A DNA stretch of 64,000 nucleotides from Rhynchosporium graminicola (lineage: Eukaryota; Ascomycota; Leotiomycetes; Helotiales; Ploettnerulaceae), in contig FJUW01000083.1 in the NCBI GenBank assembly GCA_900074885.1, positions 62,001 to 126,000 on the forward strand, in the 5' to 3' direction. Below the pieces are notes generated by a model, which ran no database searches, was not told the origin of the DNA, and worked only from the letters and a program-made list of their open reading frames with translations. The first letter of the stretch is position 1. Each line of letters opens with the position of its first letter. Positions 1 through 13,165 of this stretch are shown here, in pieces. The position numbers and the translations under genes were made by a program.

Positions 1-148
1 ATTAAGCACCGGCGATGCCTATGCTTACTAAGCCTAGCGGCACCCGCATGTTTTCCTTCGGAGCTAAGCTAGAACCTGACTCTCTTCTGTATCGAACTTC
101 TTAAATACTATACTTAACTATCTGCGTACGCGTTACTTACTCGTAATA
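1..148 (+). repeat. G1 Gypsy element, 5' LTR (left end cut by window edge)
   Basis: It matches 6567-6714 almost base for base apart from C/T and G/A differences, so it is the 5' LTR of the element whose 3' LTR ends at 6714. About 23 bases of its left end lie outside the window. RIP is patchy between the two LTRs: bases 1-60 keep several CA and TG dinucleotides that the 3' copy has lost, while the last 50 bases here are more mutated than in the 3' copy. Confidence 0.85.
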
Positions 149-359
149 TTAAGTTCGATACTAATAAGCTAACTTATTCCTATAGTATTTACGCTAGATA
201 CTGGAATAGACTTATCAGAGAACGTAAGCCCTTAATAAGAGAACTCTAATAATAAACTATAGCGTATTATATAAGAGATATACGAGCGCTAGCTCCTGAT
301 AGAGACTAAGCTAGTAAATACGCGTACTACTCTAGAGGTATTAGAGGCCGAAAGACTCA

Positions 360-1330
360 GATAAGCGCCTAGATCTAATAATACTAGAGACTTATCGTCT
401 TTAAGTGCTCTAATGAAAATCCTTATCGAGTCTCTCGTAGCGTCTCGGTCGAGCTCCGATAGAGAACTATCGGGCTCTAGTAGATAGATACTACTTACTT
501 AGGATAAATATATAGATACTTTTCAAGATTATCTCCTAAGACTAAGAAGTTCTTATTATGTGCGCTCTACTTAAAGGCTATCTCTTTCTGCTAACTATTA
601 CTAGGATACTATTTATAATACTCTCCTATAGCGCGAATAAGCTTATATATAATACTTCTAAGAGAGAGGAAGCTTAATAAATAGTAAGGACCCCGAAGCT
701 TTCTTCGCATAGCTCGATAAAATATTCGCAGATAGTAATAAGCGAGCTAAGGCCCTCGAACAGCTTACGAATATAAGGTACTCTATAGGATAGCTCTAGT
801 ATAAGTACTAGCTAGAATTCGATAAACTCTTACTAAGCGCTAGAGAAGAGAACTAGGAAGATAATATAAAGATAAGTTACCTCCGGAATACATTTTTAAA
901 CCTCGTCCGAATATATATAGCCTCTATAGCTAAGACTATAGATTACTACGAATTTACTAGGGAAGTAGAATAGATTATAACTAACCTCGAAGAGATAGAC
1001 TAGTTTAAAGTATCGAATAAGAAGTAGAATAATAAGAATAAGGACTCTAGGATAAATATAGCAGACTATATACGTCCCTAGAAGGCCCTTGTAAAAGCTA
1101 AGGTTAATACTAATAAGGATATAGTAATAATACTAGCGCGTATAGTAAGAAACCGAGAAAGGAATAGTAGAGCTTATAATAATTCCGGCGGTAAATAAAG
1201 AGCTAAATAAGTAGATATAGCCGAATAACAGAGACGCTATAAGAAAAAGCTCTATTTCTGCTATAGAGTATCCGGGTACTATATCTATAAGTGCTTATAC
1301 GCTTTAGTAATATAACTTATTACGATTAAT
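360..1330 (+). pseudogene. G1 gag relic (capsid/nucleocapsid)
   Basis: This is the broken gag region of a Ty3/Gypsy element, which would form the virus-like particle. Reading in-frame TAA/TAG as former Gln/Trp gives a mostly hydrophilic, charged protein with many K/E/N residues. It ends in a zinc knuckle of the CX2CX4HX4C type at 1253-1294: spacing and the final Cys are kept, but three of the four ligands now read Tyr, as expected when TGY and CAY become TAY. It follows the 5' LTR and precedes pol in the same direction. Dozens of stops make it inactive. No start codon can be assigned; the limits are approximate. Confidence 0.7.
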
Positions 1331-1849
1331 ATAATAGGACTATTACTAGAAGATAATAATAATATATTAGACTTTACTCTTTTAGAGTTAGGAAAAGACT
1401 AACTTCCTCTTAAAGTTAAGAGCTAAGAGTAGATAAAGTATTAGTAAAAGGATAAGATAAATTTAAAGAGCTTATAAACAGAAACCTTATATATATAGAT
1501 ATAGTCCTTTAAGAAATATTCGGAATATTTACTCTTATTAATAAAGGATACTAATACTATACTATAATAAATAAAGATCTTATAGAAGGTCTCGGTCTTA
1601 TATATATAAGCTACGGAACCCGCGAGATAAAGGGCGCTTTAAAAGCTATACGGAACTTAAGGACTAAAGGAATAGTTAGGTTCTAAATGAAAATCGCAGG
1701 GTTTAGCTAAAGGGTCTATATATATATAGTACTAAAACTAGCTTTTCTATTAATCTTAGGGAACTTATAGAAAGCGTAAAATAAGATTAAGATAATACTT
1801 AAAAAATAATAGTACTATTATAGCTTAGTAAAGAAATAAGTAATAGAAG

Positions 1850-4800
1850 GATATAACTATTACTTATATATAGATAATAGTAATTATACTTTAGTATCCG
1901 CTGCGATATTAGAGGATATAAAGATAGCCCTTTAGGATAAAGAAGAGCTAACTCTAGACTAACTTAAAAATATTCTCTCTTCGGAGATTTAAGATATAGC
2001 TCTATTCTTTTCTAAGTAAGAAGTAGAGAAACTAGCTCCCTATCGACTAGGTATTAACTATCGAATCGATATCCGCGAATAATTAGATAAGTCCCTTGCT
2101 GCTTTACTATAGAGTCCGCTATATAGTATATCTAAAGATAAATTACTAGCGCTAAGAAAGTTATTAAATAGCTTCTTAGAAAAAGGATATATCCGGCTTA
2201 GTACTTTAGAAGTAGTAGCTCTTATCTTTTTTATACGGAAACCTAGAGGAGGTCTAAGGTTCTACTGCGATTACTAAGCGCTAAACGCTATTACGAAGCT
2301 AGACTAGTACCCTTTACTATTAATACCGGAGACCTTACGGAACTTCACAGGTACTAAATAGCTTACGAAAGTAGATATAGTTTTAGTATTTTATTAAATA
2401 CGTATAGCGTCGGGTCACGAGTATAAAATAGCCTTTCGTATAAGATTTAGGTCTTTTAAATAGCTCGTATATCCTTTTAGATTATTAGGGGCTCCGGCGA
2501 GTTTCTAGCGGTATATTAATAGCTTATTAAGGGAATAATTAGATAACTTTACCTTAGCTTATATAGATAACGTAATCGTCTACTCGAACGGCTCTAGAGA
2601 AGACTACTTCAAAAAGGTATAAACTATTCTCTATAAGCTTTAAGATAATAGATTATACTTAGATCCCGGAAAGAGTAAGTTCGCTTATAAGAAGCTTAAA
2701 TATTTAGGATTTATTATATATACTAATAGAAAAAGCGTAAGTCCTAATCTAGAAAAAGTAGTAGTAATTAAGAACTAAGCGTAACTTAAGACTTAGAAGA
2801 AAGTATAATATTTCTTAGGATTTATAAACTTCTACTGAATATTTATAGCGAACTACTTAAAGCTAGCTACGCCCTTAATAGTATTAATAGGGAAGAGTTA
2901 CTTATTCTCCTAAGGAAAACTAAAGAAGAAAGTATTTAAGACTTTAATAGAGAAGTTTTATAAGGCTCTAGTACTTATATACTAGGATCCGAGACTTTAG
3001 ATATTCTTAGAGACTAATTATAATAGATTCGTAATAAGAGGCGCCTTCCTATAAGAAAAGAATAGAGTCTAATAACTAGTAGGCTTCTTCGCTTAGAAGC
3101 TAAATAAAGCTGAAATTAATTATAATATCTATAATAAGGAGATACTAGTAGTAATTACCTGCTTGAAATTCTGAGCTCTTAAGTTAAAAGTATATAGCTC
3201 TTTTATAATTTAGATAGACTATAAGAACCTTAAGTATTTCATAATTAAGCGATAGCTATCGGAGCGTTAAGTACGCTAGTATAAGACCTTAGTACTATTC
3301 TAGTTTACCTTAGTATATAGGCCGGGATCTGAAGCTATTATCCCGGATACCTTATTATAAAAGAAGTAAGATATATTAAGAGAAAGTAATATAAACTCGA
3401 GGTTCCGCAGGTTTTTAGACCCGGACTATATAGCGAACTAGCTTACTTTAGAAAAGAAAGATAAAGTAAGAGTAATAACTATATTAACTTAATCGGACTA
3501 CGATATAAACTCGAGGTTCTATAGGTTTTTAGACTTAGAATACGTAATATACTAGCTAGCTTCAGAAAGAGAAGATAAGATAAGAGTAGTACTTATATCT
3601 ACTTAGCTATCGACTGCACCCTTTAGCTAGGTCCTTACCTTAGACTTAGTAGTATTTAGAGGTCTTTTCTAGGATAAAGAACTAAATAACTTATAGGATA
3701 TTATAATATAAGAAGATAAGATATATTAAATAATACTCCGCTTATTATAAGATAAGGCTTAATCTTTCCTAAGCGAAATTAAGATTAAAATCTAAGTAAG
3801 TAATTATAGTATAGATATAAAGAACTACTTATATTACTATAGAAAGTTATAAGTACTAAGCGCCCCGGTTATACTAGAGTCTGATTATAAAGTAATAAAC
3901 CCCGAGACTCTCGAAAATAATACTCTAAGAATAAGGCTTATCTAGTTCGTCTATAACTCGCTAGTCTATAGTTATCTAGGGCGGGACTCTACTATATCGA
4001 TATTAGGATACTCCTTCTATTAGCTACTATAGTCGAGGTATATAAGATAATTCTTAAGGAACTATAACTATTATAAGAGAAATAAAGTATAAAAGGAATA
4101 TAAGTATAAACTCCTAAGACTACTACTAGTTCCTAACTAATTCTTCTAGGAGATATCTATAGACTTTATAACTAACTTACTAAACTCTTAAGGTAACTAT
4201 TACCTTTAGGTAATTAAAGACTAGTTAAGTAAATAAGTAGTTATTAAAGCGATACTTAGTATAAAAGTAAAGGAATACGCTAAGAAATTCATAGAATACT
4301 AAGTAAGAAACTATAGGATACTACGAGCGATTATAAGTAATAGAGGTATTAACTAGATAAGTATATTCTAGAAGACCTTTTATTACTTAATTAGTATATA
4401 ATAAAGACTTAGCTCCGGATACTACTTATAAACTAATAGAAGACTAGAAAAGCTAAATTAAGATATCTAAGCTTATCTATAAAACTTTATTAACTAAGAG
4501 TAATCTAATTAGAAAAAGTAGCTTCCTATAGCTTAGTTAGCGTTAAACGGATATTACTACGCGGGCCTCGGGATAAGCTTATTCTTTACTATATATAAGT
4601 ATAAAGCGCTATTACTTATACTATTAGAGATAGAACCCGAGATTAACTCTTAGCTACTATTAAGCGAATAAGTAGTAGTATTTATAAAGAAGATAAAGAA
4701 GATTATTAACTTATACTAGTCGAATATAGTAGTATCCGCTTAGAAATAAGAAGATAGCGCTAATAGGATAAGGACCTTAGCTCTAGTATACTAGAAGGGA

Positions 4801-5285
4801 GATAAGGTATAATTAGACCTATATAATTACTAGATAAATCGATTAAAAAAGAGTCTTAATATAAAGTATACTAAATATATAGTAAACGAAGTATTATCGC
4901 TAGTAGCTATTCGTCTATCTAAGGTCCCTAGTAATATTTATCTAGTATTCTATATAGATCTATTACGACTAGCGAGCTACGATTTATTACTTAGGTAGGA
5001 GACTAATAATAGTTAACCGGAGCTTATACTATTCGAGACTTATAAAGAATAGTAAGTAGAGGAGATTCTTTACGCTAAAGATAAATCGAAGAGAAAAGGG
5101 AAAGGTAAGAAAGTATTAGTAAAGTAGGTAAGTTATTACGAACTTATATAAGAATCTATTAAAGACTTATTAGATACTATAGCTATAGACGAGTTCGAAA
5201 GTAAGTACGGAGATATTAAATACTATAATAGACTTAGATAAGTATAAGAGAAAAAGAAGAATAAGAAAGGATCTGATTAGTTTTA
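1850..5285 (+). pseudogene. G1 pol relic: RT, RNase H, integrase, chromodomain
   Basis: This is the broken polyprotein of a Ty3/Gypsy chromovirus. The order seen is reverse transcriptase about 2190-2640 (active site reads YIDN for YIDD near 2559), RNase H about 2990-3360, integrase zinc finger about 3840-4110, integrase core about 4140-4560 (first Asp in an IDFI context near 4155; the second reads SNRG for SDRG), and a chromodomain about 5040-5235 that would steer integration to heterochromatin. RT-RNase H-integrase order separates it from Copia. No clear protease DTG/DSG motif was found between gag and RT. Stops occur throughout, nearly all at Gln/Trp positions. Confidence 0.85.
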
Positions 5286-5289
5286 AGTA

Positions 5290-6520
5290 AGTTATAAGTA
5301 TTAATAAGAAGAGTTTAGATTTCTTTTATATTATTTTATTAATTCTAAAAAGTAATATAACTTAATAAATTTCATTAAGACTTTATTCTAAAATAACCGG
5401 ACTTATTTAGCGCGATAAGCACTTAGAACTAGAGCAAGAAGGACTCTACTAGTACTATAGCGATTAGCGATAGAAAATAAGTAGATTATAAGAAGCTTAT
5501 ATCTAACTTTACTAAGCGATAATATTAGTAACCGAATTAGTAACTTTAGTAGCAATAGGGCTAAAATAAGCAATTAGTAATAAAAAATAAGCAGAGTCTA
5601 AGGATAAGTATAAGAAGAGAAGACTAGCGGCTTAGAGAAGCTTTAAGGCCTTCTAGGCCTTAAGGACCTTACTAAGATCGCGGTAAGCGTTAGCGCTAAA
5701 TAAGCGATTAGTAATAGAAAACGATTAGAGTCTAATAACTTATATAGTATCTCTATTAGTAGAGTAGGTCTAGATAATATAAGTAATATATACTATTTAA
5801 GGACTAAATAGTTAGCGATGTTTTTCAAGTAGAGCTCGGGATAAATATATAGGTTTTTATAGTTCTTATGCTTACGAGAATAGGTTATATAAGCGCGAGA
5901 GTAAGCAGATTATATAAGTTAGTAGATATCGAGCGAAAATAAGTAAGATCCGACTTATATTCTAGTTAATATAATCGACTCTAGAGAGAGTATAAGCGGC
6001 GTAATAGATAATAGAAGCTATCTAACTCCGATTAGTAGTAAGCGAGATATAGTACTTTTAGAGCAGAGATAAGAAATAGCGAAAGGGAAAAAGTAATCGA
6101 TACTAAACGATCTTATTAACTTATAGTTTATTATAGATAATTAAGAAGAAAGGAATTAGTCTATAGAATAATAGAAAGAAGTATATATAGCTAAGGCAGA
6201 GGTATTTACTGATTTAATTAATAATAAGAGAGAGAGTAATAATAAAGAAGTAAGAAGACGTATTCGGCCTTACTATTATTATAAGCCGGAAATAAATAGA
6301 GAAGTTACGTAAATAAATAACCGGAGGCCTTATACGACTTTACTAGTATTATTAATTATTCCTTTACTATTAGTTCGCTATTATATTTAGTTAGTCTACT
6401 ATTATTATTAATTTCTAAGCGAAATCAGTATAAAGCGAGAAAAAGAATCGCAGATATAATAAGCTCTAACTATATATAATAGGGCGGGATATAGGTCTTT
6501 AGAGGCGAACCCTAATATAA
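5290..6520 (+). pseudogene. G1 extra 3' open frame, unrecognised
   Basis: About 1.2 kb lies between the chromodomain and the polypurine tract. On the sense strand it reads as a long hydrophilic, glutamine- and lysine-rich protein when TAA/TAG are taken as Gln, with likely coiled-coil stretches around 5890-6230 and a short tyrosine-rich segment near 6270-6300 that might once have been cysteine-rich. I do not recognise it. It could be a second gag-like product, an envelope substitute or a captured host fragment. Only one copy is in the window, so conservation cannot be tested here. Confidence 0.35.
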
Positions 6521-6522
6521 AA

Positions 6523-6543
6523 CAGGCGGAAGGAGGAGGGGAG
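6523..6543 (+). other. G1 polypurine tract
   Basis: A purine run (GGCGGAAGGAGGAGGGGAG) lies directly upstream of the 3' LTR, the expected primer site for plus-strand DNA synthesis. It fixes the orientation of G1 as plus. Confidence 0.75.
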
Positions 6544-6714
6544 TAATATAAGAGGCGAGCCCTAGGATTAAGCACTGGCGATACTTATACTTACTAAGCC
6601 TAGCGGCATCCGTATATTTTCCTTCGGAGCTAGGCTAGAACCTGACTCTCTCCTGTATCGAACTTCTTGAATACTACACTTGACTATCTGCGTACGCGTT
6701 GCTCACCCGTGACA
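6544..6714 (+). repeat. G1 3' LTR
   Basis: This LTR of about 171 bp matches 1-148. It ends CCGTGACA, consistent with TG...CA termini. The interior of G2 starts at the next base with ACTAG, probably the right copy of the 5-bp target duplication; the left copy is outside the window. The last 60 bases are much less mutated than in the 5' LTR. Confidence 0.85.
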
Positions 6715-9700
6715 ACTAGCTAGTAAATAAGAAGCTAGCGCTACTTTCTTAATAATAATACTAATTAACTCTAGCTAGTTAAGTCGAGTTCCTAGTTAGA
6801 TAGAATCTAAGAATTATCTTAGTTAGATAAATAATATTTAGAAATAACTACTCGAACTATATAAGAAGTTCTCGAAACTGTTCGAGGATCCGTAGGATAT
6901 AAGAGCTCTATCTAAATATAAACTTTAGGATTATAAAATAAAATTTAAGAATAGATTTATACTTATCGCAGAGAAACTTCGCTATTATAATTATAATACT
7001 ATAAGAATACTTAAGGAGTACTAGGAGTTAGATATAAAGAAAAGATAGATTCGAAAATCTAAGTTATTATACGCTATTAATATACTAATAGTTAAGAAAA
7101 TAAGAGATCTTAAGGGGAGACTTTATAGAGACTATCGGATAATTAATAGTAGGACTATAAGGAATATATGCTCTTTACTAAATACTTAGTACCTATAGGA
7201 TAAGCTAGCTAGAGTAAAGATATATACTAAGTTAGATTAATATAACGCGTTTAATTTAATCTGAATTAAGAAGGGATACGAGTAGAAGACTACTTTCATA
7301 TTACCCTTAGAGTTATAAGAATATATAGTAATACTATTCGGCTTAACTAATACCCTAGCTATATATTAAAGATAAAATAATATTATTATTAAAGATTTTA
7401 TTAGGAAATTCGCTATATATTACTTAGATAATATCCTAGTATACTCGGAAACTATCGAAGCGCACTAAGGCTATATTACCTAAGTTATAGAAGCTTTATA
7501 TAAAGTAGATTCTAGACTAAAGTTATCGAAATACGAATTCTTAGTTAAATAAGTTACTTTCTTAAGATATATTATCCGCTTAAGAGAGATAAGTATTAAT
7601 CTAGAGAAAATTAGAGCTATAAAGGAATAAGAGTCTCTAAAGAATATTAAGAATATATAGTTATAGTTAAGTTTCGCTAACTTCTACTAATAGTTTATTA
7701 GAAACTATTCTAAGATCGCTAAACCCTTTATAAGCTTAATAAAGAAAAGCGTTCCTTTTATATAAACTAGCTAGTATAAGGAAGCTTTCTAGAGGATTAA
7801 ATAAGAATTTATAAAAGAACTAATCTTATATAGTTTCGACGAAGAAAAGGAAAGTATAATAGAAACAGATACCTCTAATACTTATACTAGTATAGTATAC
7901 CTATAGCAGGATAATAAAGGATAACTATACTTAATCGCTTACTTTTCAGAAAAAATATCTCCGGTCGAATAGAATTATAATATCTATAAGAAGGAACTTA
8001 TAGTAATTATTAAAGTACTTAAACACTAGAAAATATACTTATAAGGAGCTAAGTTCCTAGTTATCGTCTATACTAATTATATAAATCTTCGAACCTTTAT
8101 AACTACTAAAGTCTTAGATAATTATTAATTAGCTCGATAGTTAGAGGAACTCGCTTCTTTTAACTTAGTTATTAAGTATATATAAGGAAAAGATAATATA
8201 TAAGCAGATACTCTAAGTAGATTACTAAGTTATAAAGATAATAAGGTCTATAATAAGACTACTTTACTTAGATAACTAGATAATAGAGATATAATTACTA
8301 ACGTTAGAGAAGCTACTACGATTAAGTAAGAAATTAAAAGACCTTAGTATAATATCTTAAAAGAGGCCTAGAAGAAAGATAGAATATCCTTAGATAAGAC
8401 TAAGGAATATATTACGAGAAATATAATTAAGAATAGTATTATATAAGTTAATAGGAAAATTTAGCTTCTGCTAAGCTTAATAGAAGTATATGTTAAAGAA
8501 TAATCCGAGCTTCCTATATATAAATACTAAGGGATACGAAGAATATATCTAAGGATTTTAAGAAACTACTAGTCAGAAGGACTCTATCGAGTAGTTAAAA
8601 AAGTACTAGCTAATTATAATACCTATATTAGAAATAAGTCTTTCTAATATATACCTTATAAGTAGATAATTATAATACTAATACCGCTATCGAAGGATCT
8701 AGTCACGGGAGTTAGCTATAATATAATACTTATTATTATAGAAAGACTTACTAAGTATACGATCTTAGTACTAGTCTTATCTACTCTTATAGCCGAATAC
8801 TTAGTATAAGTTTACCTTAAGGAAGTAGTCTCTAAGTATAAAGTACCCGAAGAAATTATATCAGATCGAAATAAGTTATTTATATTAAAGTTCTAGAATA
8901 CTTTAATAGTATTCCTAAGGACTAAATAAAAACTATTAATAGCTTTCTATCCTTAGACTAATAGAGGAAATAAAAGAATAAACTAAGTAGTCGAAGTATA
9001 CTTACGCTATTATATTAACTATTAATAAAATAATTAAGTAGAACTACTACTACTAGTAGAGTTTATATATAATAGCTCGACTATAGAAATAATAAAAGTT
9101 ATATTATTCTTCACGAATTATAATAATAAACCTATCGCTTATAGAGAACTTAACTTAATAGTTAAGGATAATAATATAGCTTATATCTAGATCCGGAATA
9201 TCTAGGACTTTTATAAGGAATTCGCAGAGGAACTCTAGTTTATAATAGAGAAGAATATATATTATTATAATAAGAATAATAGTTAAGAGCTAATATTATA
9301 AGAGAAGAATAAGGTTTACTTTCTATAGAAAAATATTAATATATAGAGACTAAGTAATAAGTTAGATTATAAGAAACTTAGACCTTTTAAAATTAAATAT
9401 ATTAAAGGACTTTTAAATTATAAACTTTAGCTATTAGTTATAATAAAGAAGATATTTCTAATATTCTATATATCCTTATTAGAAAAAGTACTATCGGGAG
9501 TACTACTAGCTCTAAAGATATACGCTAAACTAGTTAACTTATTCGTAGAATATAATATAAAGGAGCTACTAGATTATTAGTATAAACGAGATATTATTAG
9601 ATACTTAGTGAAATAGAAGAACTACTTACTTTCGGAAAATATATAAGAACTTAAGTTAAGCTTTTACTACTTAGTATTACTAGCTAATTTCTATCGATAA
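6715..9700 (+). pseudogene. G2 copy B pol relic (Gypsy chromovirus), 5' end displaced by G1
   Basis: This is the right part of a Ty3/Gypsy polyprotein. It begins at the point equivalent to 50331 in copy A, which is where G1 inserted. Domains: RT about 7060-7450 (DYRIIN-like block near 7130; active site reads YLDN near 7420), RNase H about 7850-8230, integrase about 8460-9200 including a late motif with PFGLTN-style context upstream and an SDRNKLF block near 8865, and a chromodomain about 9550-9650. The missing gag and protease lie left of G1, off the window. Stops at former Gln/Trp codons show RIP. Copies A and C are the same family. Confidence 0.85.
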
Positions 9701-9799
9701 AACCTAGATCTACTTAGAGTAAGTCCGTAGGGTCGAAAGGAAAGTCGACTATCAGGTCGAATAAGAGGTTAATAGGAACGTTAGAACTAAAGAGTTCTG

Positions 9800-10260
9800 C
9801 GCTTACTAACTTAATATTATTAAATACTCTCTCTCTTTTCTATTTCTTCTTTTCTTTATTTTCTAGAGCTTTAAGAGTATTAAGCTTAGCTATCGAGTTT
9901 AAACTAATAGTAATTATCTTTTATTATTTTTCGTATAAGAAACGTTTCTATTTCTTAACTTTATAATTCGCATATAGAACTTAGCTATAGCTAAGTCTTT
10001 CTTATCTTTTAATTTTTTAATTTAGAAATCTAGACTTTCCTATTCGGAAGCTATAGGTATCTAGTTCCTTATACGAATATTATAGGATTTATTTAATTAG
10101 GCGTAATAACTATACCGGGTTAATTTAAAGTCGCGAAGTAATATATACTCTTTATATTCCGCTTTTTTATATCTAGTATATAGTATTATAATTTTATTAC
10201 TTAATTCTATTTATCTTCCGAGTATAATATAATCGACTTATTTAGTTAAGCGTTTAGAGG
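9800..10260 (-). pseudogene. G2 copy B antisense extra ORF, unrecognised
   Basis: Between the chromodomain and the 3' LTR, the minus strand reads as about 150 residues of basic, hydrophilic protein with roughly eight stops, nearly all at positions that would be Gln or Trp before RIP. The plus-strand frames look worse by eye. It runs against pol. Basic clusters near its C-terminal end (KIKKRRNRK-like) suggest nucleic-acid binding or a nuclear signal, but no family is recognised. Its position matches the antisense frames in G3, G5/G6 and C3. Chance openness cannot be excluded for a single short copy. Confidence 0.4.
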
Positions 10261-10353
10261 GTATAATAAAAGAAGGAGATAGCTATAAGTAGATATCGAT
10301 ATTTCCTTAGGTATACTTAAGCGTAAGGATACGCTAAGATAGAAGGGGGATAG

Positions 10354-10849
10354 TATTACGAATCGGCCTAGTTATTAGTACTAAAACCGTCCTAGTACTA
10401 GAATACTAATAGTACTACTTAGTAGTATATACTAGACGAGTTTTAGTACTAGAAAAGAGTTAGTACTATTAGAGGAAAGGTATTAATATAGTTATAGTAT
10501 AAACTAGCGAGTAGTACTATACGCCTACTTATATTATAGTAATAATAGTATTATAGCTATAGGTAATCCGGGATCACGTGATATGCTAGACTACTAGATA
10601 AGTCGCGAGGGCTTATACGCTCTATAAGATAGTCTTATATAGCTAGTATAAGGGAACGAACGCTCTATATAAGACTAGCACTTCTGCTATTAGATAGGAG
10701 CTTCGTGCTCAAATTCATATAGTAATTAATACTTACTTATAATATCTTAATTCTAATTAAGAACCGAATTTCTTATTTACTTTACTTTATAGCTAATACT
10801 AACTAACGAGCTTATATACCGCGTACTAGTCAGAACCAGGAACGTTACA
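10354..10849 (+). repeat. G2 copy B 3' LTR
   Basis: A 496-bp LTR preceded by the polypurine tract AGAAGGGGGA (10341-10350). It starts TATTACGAATCGG, a mutated TGTTACGAATCGG, and ends ACGTTACA. It matches 47755-48268 over the first 200 bp and the last 170 bp; the part between, around the CACGTG at 10575, is different sequence. Copia C2 interior follows at once. Confidence 0.88.
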
Positions 10850-11830
10850 TTATCTTAAAGGCTAGACTAGCTCTTGAAGAGCTTAAGAAGAAGATTCTTA
10901 TTATATTCGATATTCTACTAGCTAAACTAGCTAAATACTTCCTTAGTATTAGAATTATATATAAAAGAGAGAAGAAGATGATTTCTCTTTACTAAGATAT
11001 ATATATCGATAAGATATTAGATCGATTTAGAATAACTAACTATAAGAGCGCTAATACGCCTTTTGCTATTAGTTCAGAGGTTTCTATAGTTAAATTCAAG
11101 TGAGTAGCTACTCTACAAGAAATCAGGCTATATTAATAGCTTTATAATAGTCTATAGTACCTAGCTTATACTCGCTAGAATATACTATACTACTACTCTA
11201 TACTATTATAATTTATAATAAATCTATTACCTTAATACCTTGCGAGCGCTAATAGAGTACTTACGTACCTATAAGGTACGAAGTACTACGCTACGACTTA
11301 CGGAGGAGATATTACTAATAGAGAGAAGATGAAATTAAGAGGTTTCTATAACTCTAATTAAGCTAGTAACCGAATTAATAGAGTATTATATACCGGAGTC
11401 TATTTCTTCCTTATAGAAGGTATTTTCTTAGCTATTTTAAAGCGATAGACTACTATAGCTCTTACCTCTACAGAAGCAGAGTATATAGCTATATACGCCT
11501 TTACTAGAGAAGTATCATAGATATACTAAGTACTAAAGGAGCTAGGCTATAATAAGCTAGACTCTAGGGGTATAGAGATATAGTGCGATAATCAGGAAGC
11601 TTTATCTCTATCGAAGAACCCTGAATTATACTAGCGTACTAAGTATATCGATATCAAATTCTATTACTTACGCTAGGAGGTCGCTAGAGGTTATTTAGAC
11701 CCTTAGTATATACCCTTAAAAGAGAATGCAGTAGACGGTTTCACTAAACTACTTAGCTTATAAGACCTTAAGGCCTTTATAATAATACTGAATATAACTA
11801 TTTTATACCTAGAAAAAGGGGTATAGATAT
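10850..11830 (+). pseudogene. C2 Copia pol relic: RT end and RNase H
   Basis: This is the last third of a Ty1/Copia polyprotein. The region 10850-11090 carries the end of RT with the family block for 'Y(I/L)DKIL-RF-M' (here YIDKILDRFRI near 11010). RNase H follows at about 11330-11780, with the TSTEAEYIA block near 11470, a C-D-N-Q-E-A block near 11585, the TKYIDIKF block near 11640 and the final 'A-D-x-FTK' block near 11735. The 5' part was displaced by G2 copy B at 10849. About 200 bp of tail lead to the polypurine tract AGAGGGG before the LTR. RIP stops are fewer here than in G1. Confidence 0.85.
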
Positions 11831-12026
11831 TAATTAGAAAGGCTAACTATCTTAAAGGAATTATAGAACCTAGGGTTTATCTAGTTCACGTGATATCGAG
11901 GTATAGTTCTAGTCTCTAGGGGTATTACTATACGTACGTATACGATAGTATAATCGACTAATTATAGGAAATTAGATCACTTATATCTATAGAAGTTACC
12001 GACTTTATAGTATCTCCATAGAGGGG

Positions 12027-12205
12027 TGTATTGCGAGGATATAGGTCTTAGTATAGATCAGGTGACTGTAATCACGTGAATAGTCCGTGCGGATATTCCT
12101 AGATAATACCTTTAGTCAACTCTCTATAGTAATTAGTACTGCAATACAACTAACACTATTACTATATCTATATCTTCCTCTGAATATCAACGTATCCTTA
12201 CTATA
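12027..12205 (+). repeat. C2 3' LTR
   Basis: The LTR begins TGTATTGCGAGG right after a purine run (AGAGGGG, 12020-12026) and ends TTACTATA, a mutated ...CA terminus. It matches the solo LTR at 44857-45042. N1 interior begins at the next base with ATATA, a candidate target duplication whose other copy is off the window. It contains one CACGTG. Confidence 0.85.
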
Positions 12206-12968
12206 ATATATATCGAGCCGAATTAGTTTCCTAAAGATAAGAGTAATCTTGAAAAACTATTATATATAATAGGAAGAACTATTCATTTATCGACTTATTA
12301 TCTAGTATATTTATTTAAACTACTTACTAAGGTAGTTATCTTCGTATCGTCTAGCTATAAATTAGTACTAGCTTAGAAGAGCGCTTATTCGAATTATAGC
12401 AGATATACTATTACTATTATTATTCCTTATTAGAACTTAATTAGCTTTTATCTTATCTTCTTAACCTTATTCGGATTATTATAGATCTTACTAAGGTAGC
12501 TAATCAGCTCGAGGAGGTCCTAGTTCCTATTTATTCCTACTTTTTATATAAAATATAATACTAACCCTAAGACCTTAGAAGAGAGAGAGGAATAGATAAA
12601 AAAGATCTAAGCCTCTCTATTACTAATCGTACTTTTATCGATCCGCAGTTTCGATTCTATTATTATTAAATATACGTCTTACTCCTTCGATCGACCGGAG
12701 AACTTATTAGAGATAGAAAGAACTTAATATATCTTTTCTACTACTATTACTACTAGTATTACTACTTCTAGTTATTTTTAGAGGTCCTTCACTTATTTTT
12801 AGAGAACCTCTATAATCGATAGTAGCTAGGCTTCGTATTATATAGCCGACTCGGCTTATTAAGTATATTATAAATCTATTTTAATTTTTTTTCATTAATT
12901 AGTTATAAGACTCTTAATATCGATCCTTTTACTCTACTTTACTTTACTTTATTTCGAGCTAATTATAA
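12206..12968 (-). pseudogene. N1 element gag-like ORF relic, truncated by C2
   Basis: The minus strand here matches the plus-strand interior of the N1 copy at 40180-40945. It covers the 5' part of the only ORF of this small LTR element; see the entry at 40180. C2 inserted within it at 12205/12206. No RT or integrase is present. Mutations are almost all C/T and G/A against the other copy. Confidence 0.75.
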
Positions 12969-13165
12969 TATTATAAGGCGAGTATAAATAATATATATAA
13001 TATAAATAGTATCTTTAATTAATAGGAAGAATTAGCTAAAGAGCGAAGGAGAATTCTTTCTTAATAGAAAAGGAGAAGATATGATACTACTACTACTAGT
13101 GCCTTAGCAGTAATAGTTAGCGAGATACTAAGCGTCGAGTATTATCCTGGGTATAACCCGTCATA
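12969..13165 (-). repeat. N1 5' LTR (minus orientation)
   Basis: Exactly 197 bp, the same length as the N1 LTR at 39983-40179. On the minus strand it starts TATGACGGG (mutated TGTGACGGG) and ends in a mutated CCCCGTGATA. Its outer end at 13165 abuts the interior of G2 copy C at a point within a few bases of where G1 entered copy B. Confidence 0.85.

Noticed and set aside
12206..13165. N1 as a Copia element
   Set aside because: At first it seemed part of a Copia because it lies next to C2 and C4. Its interior has no RT, integrase or RNase H, and the Copia sequence around 39084-45760 is the host element split by it.
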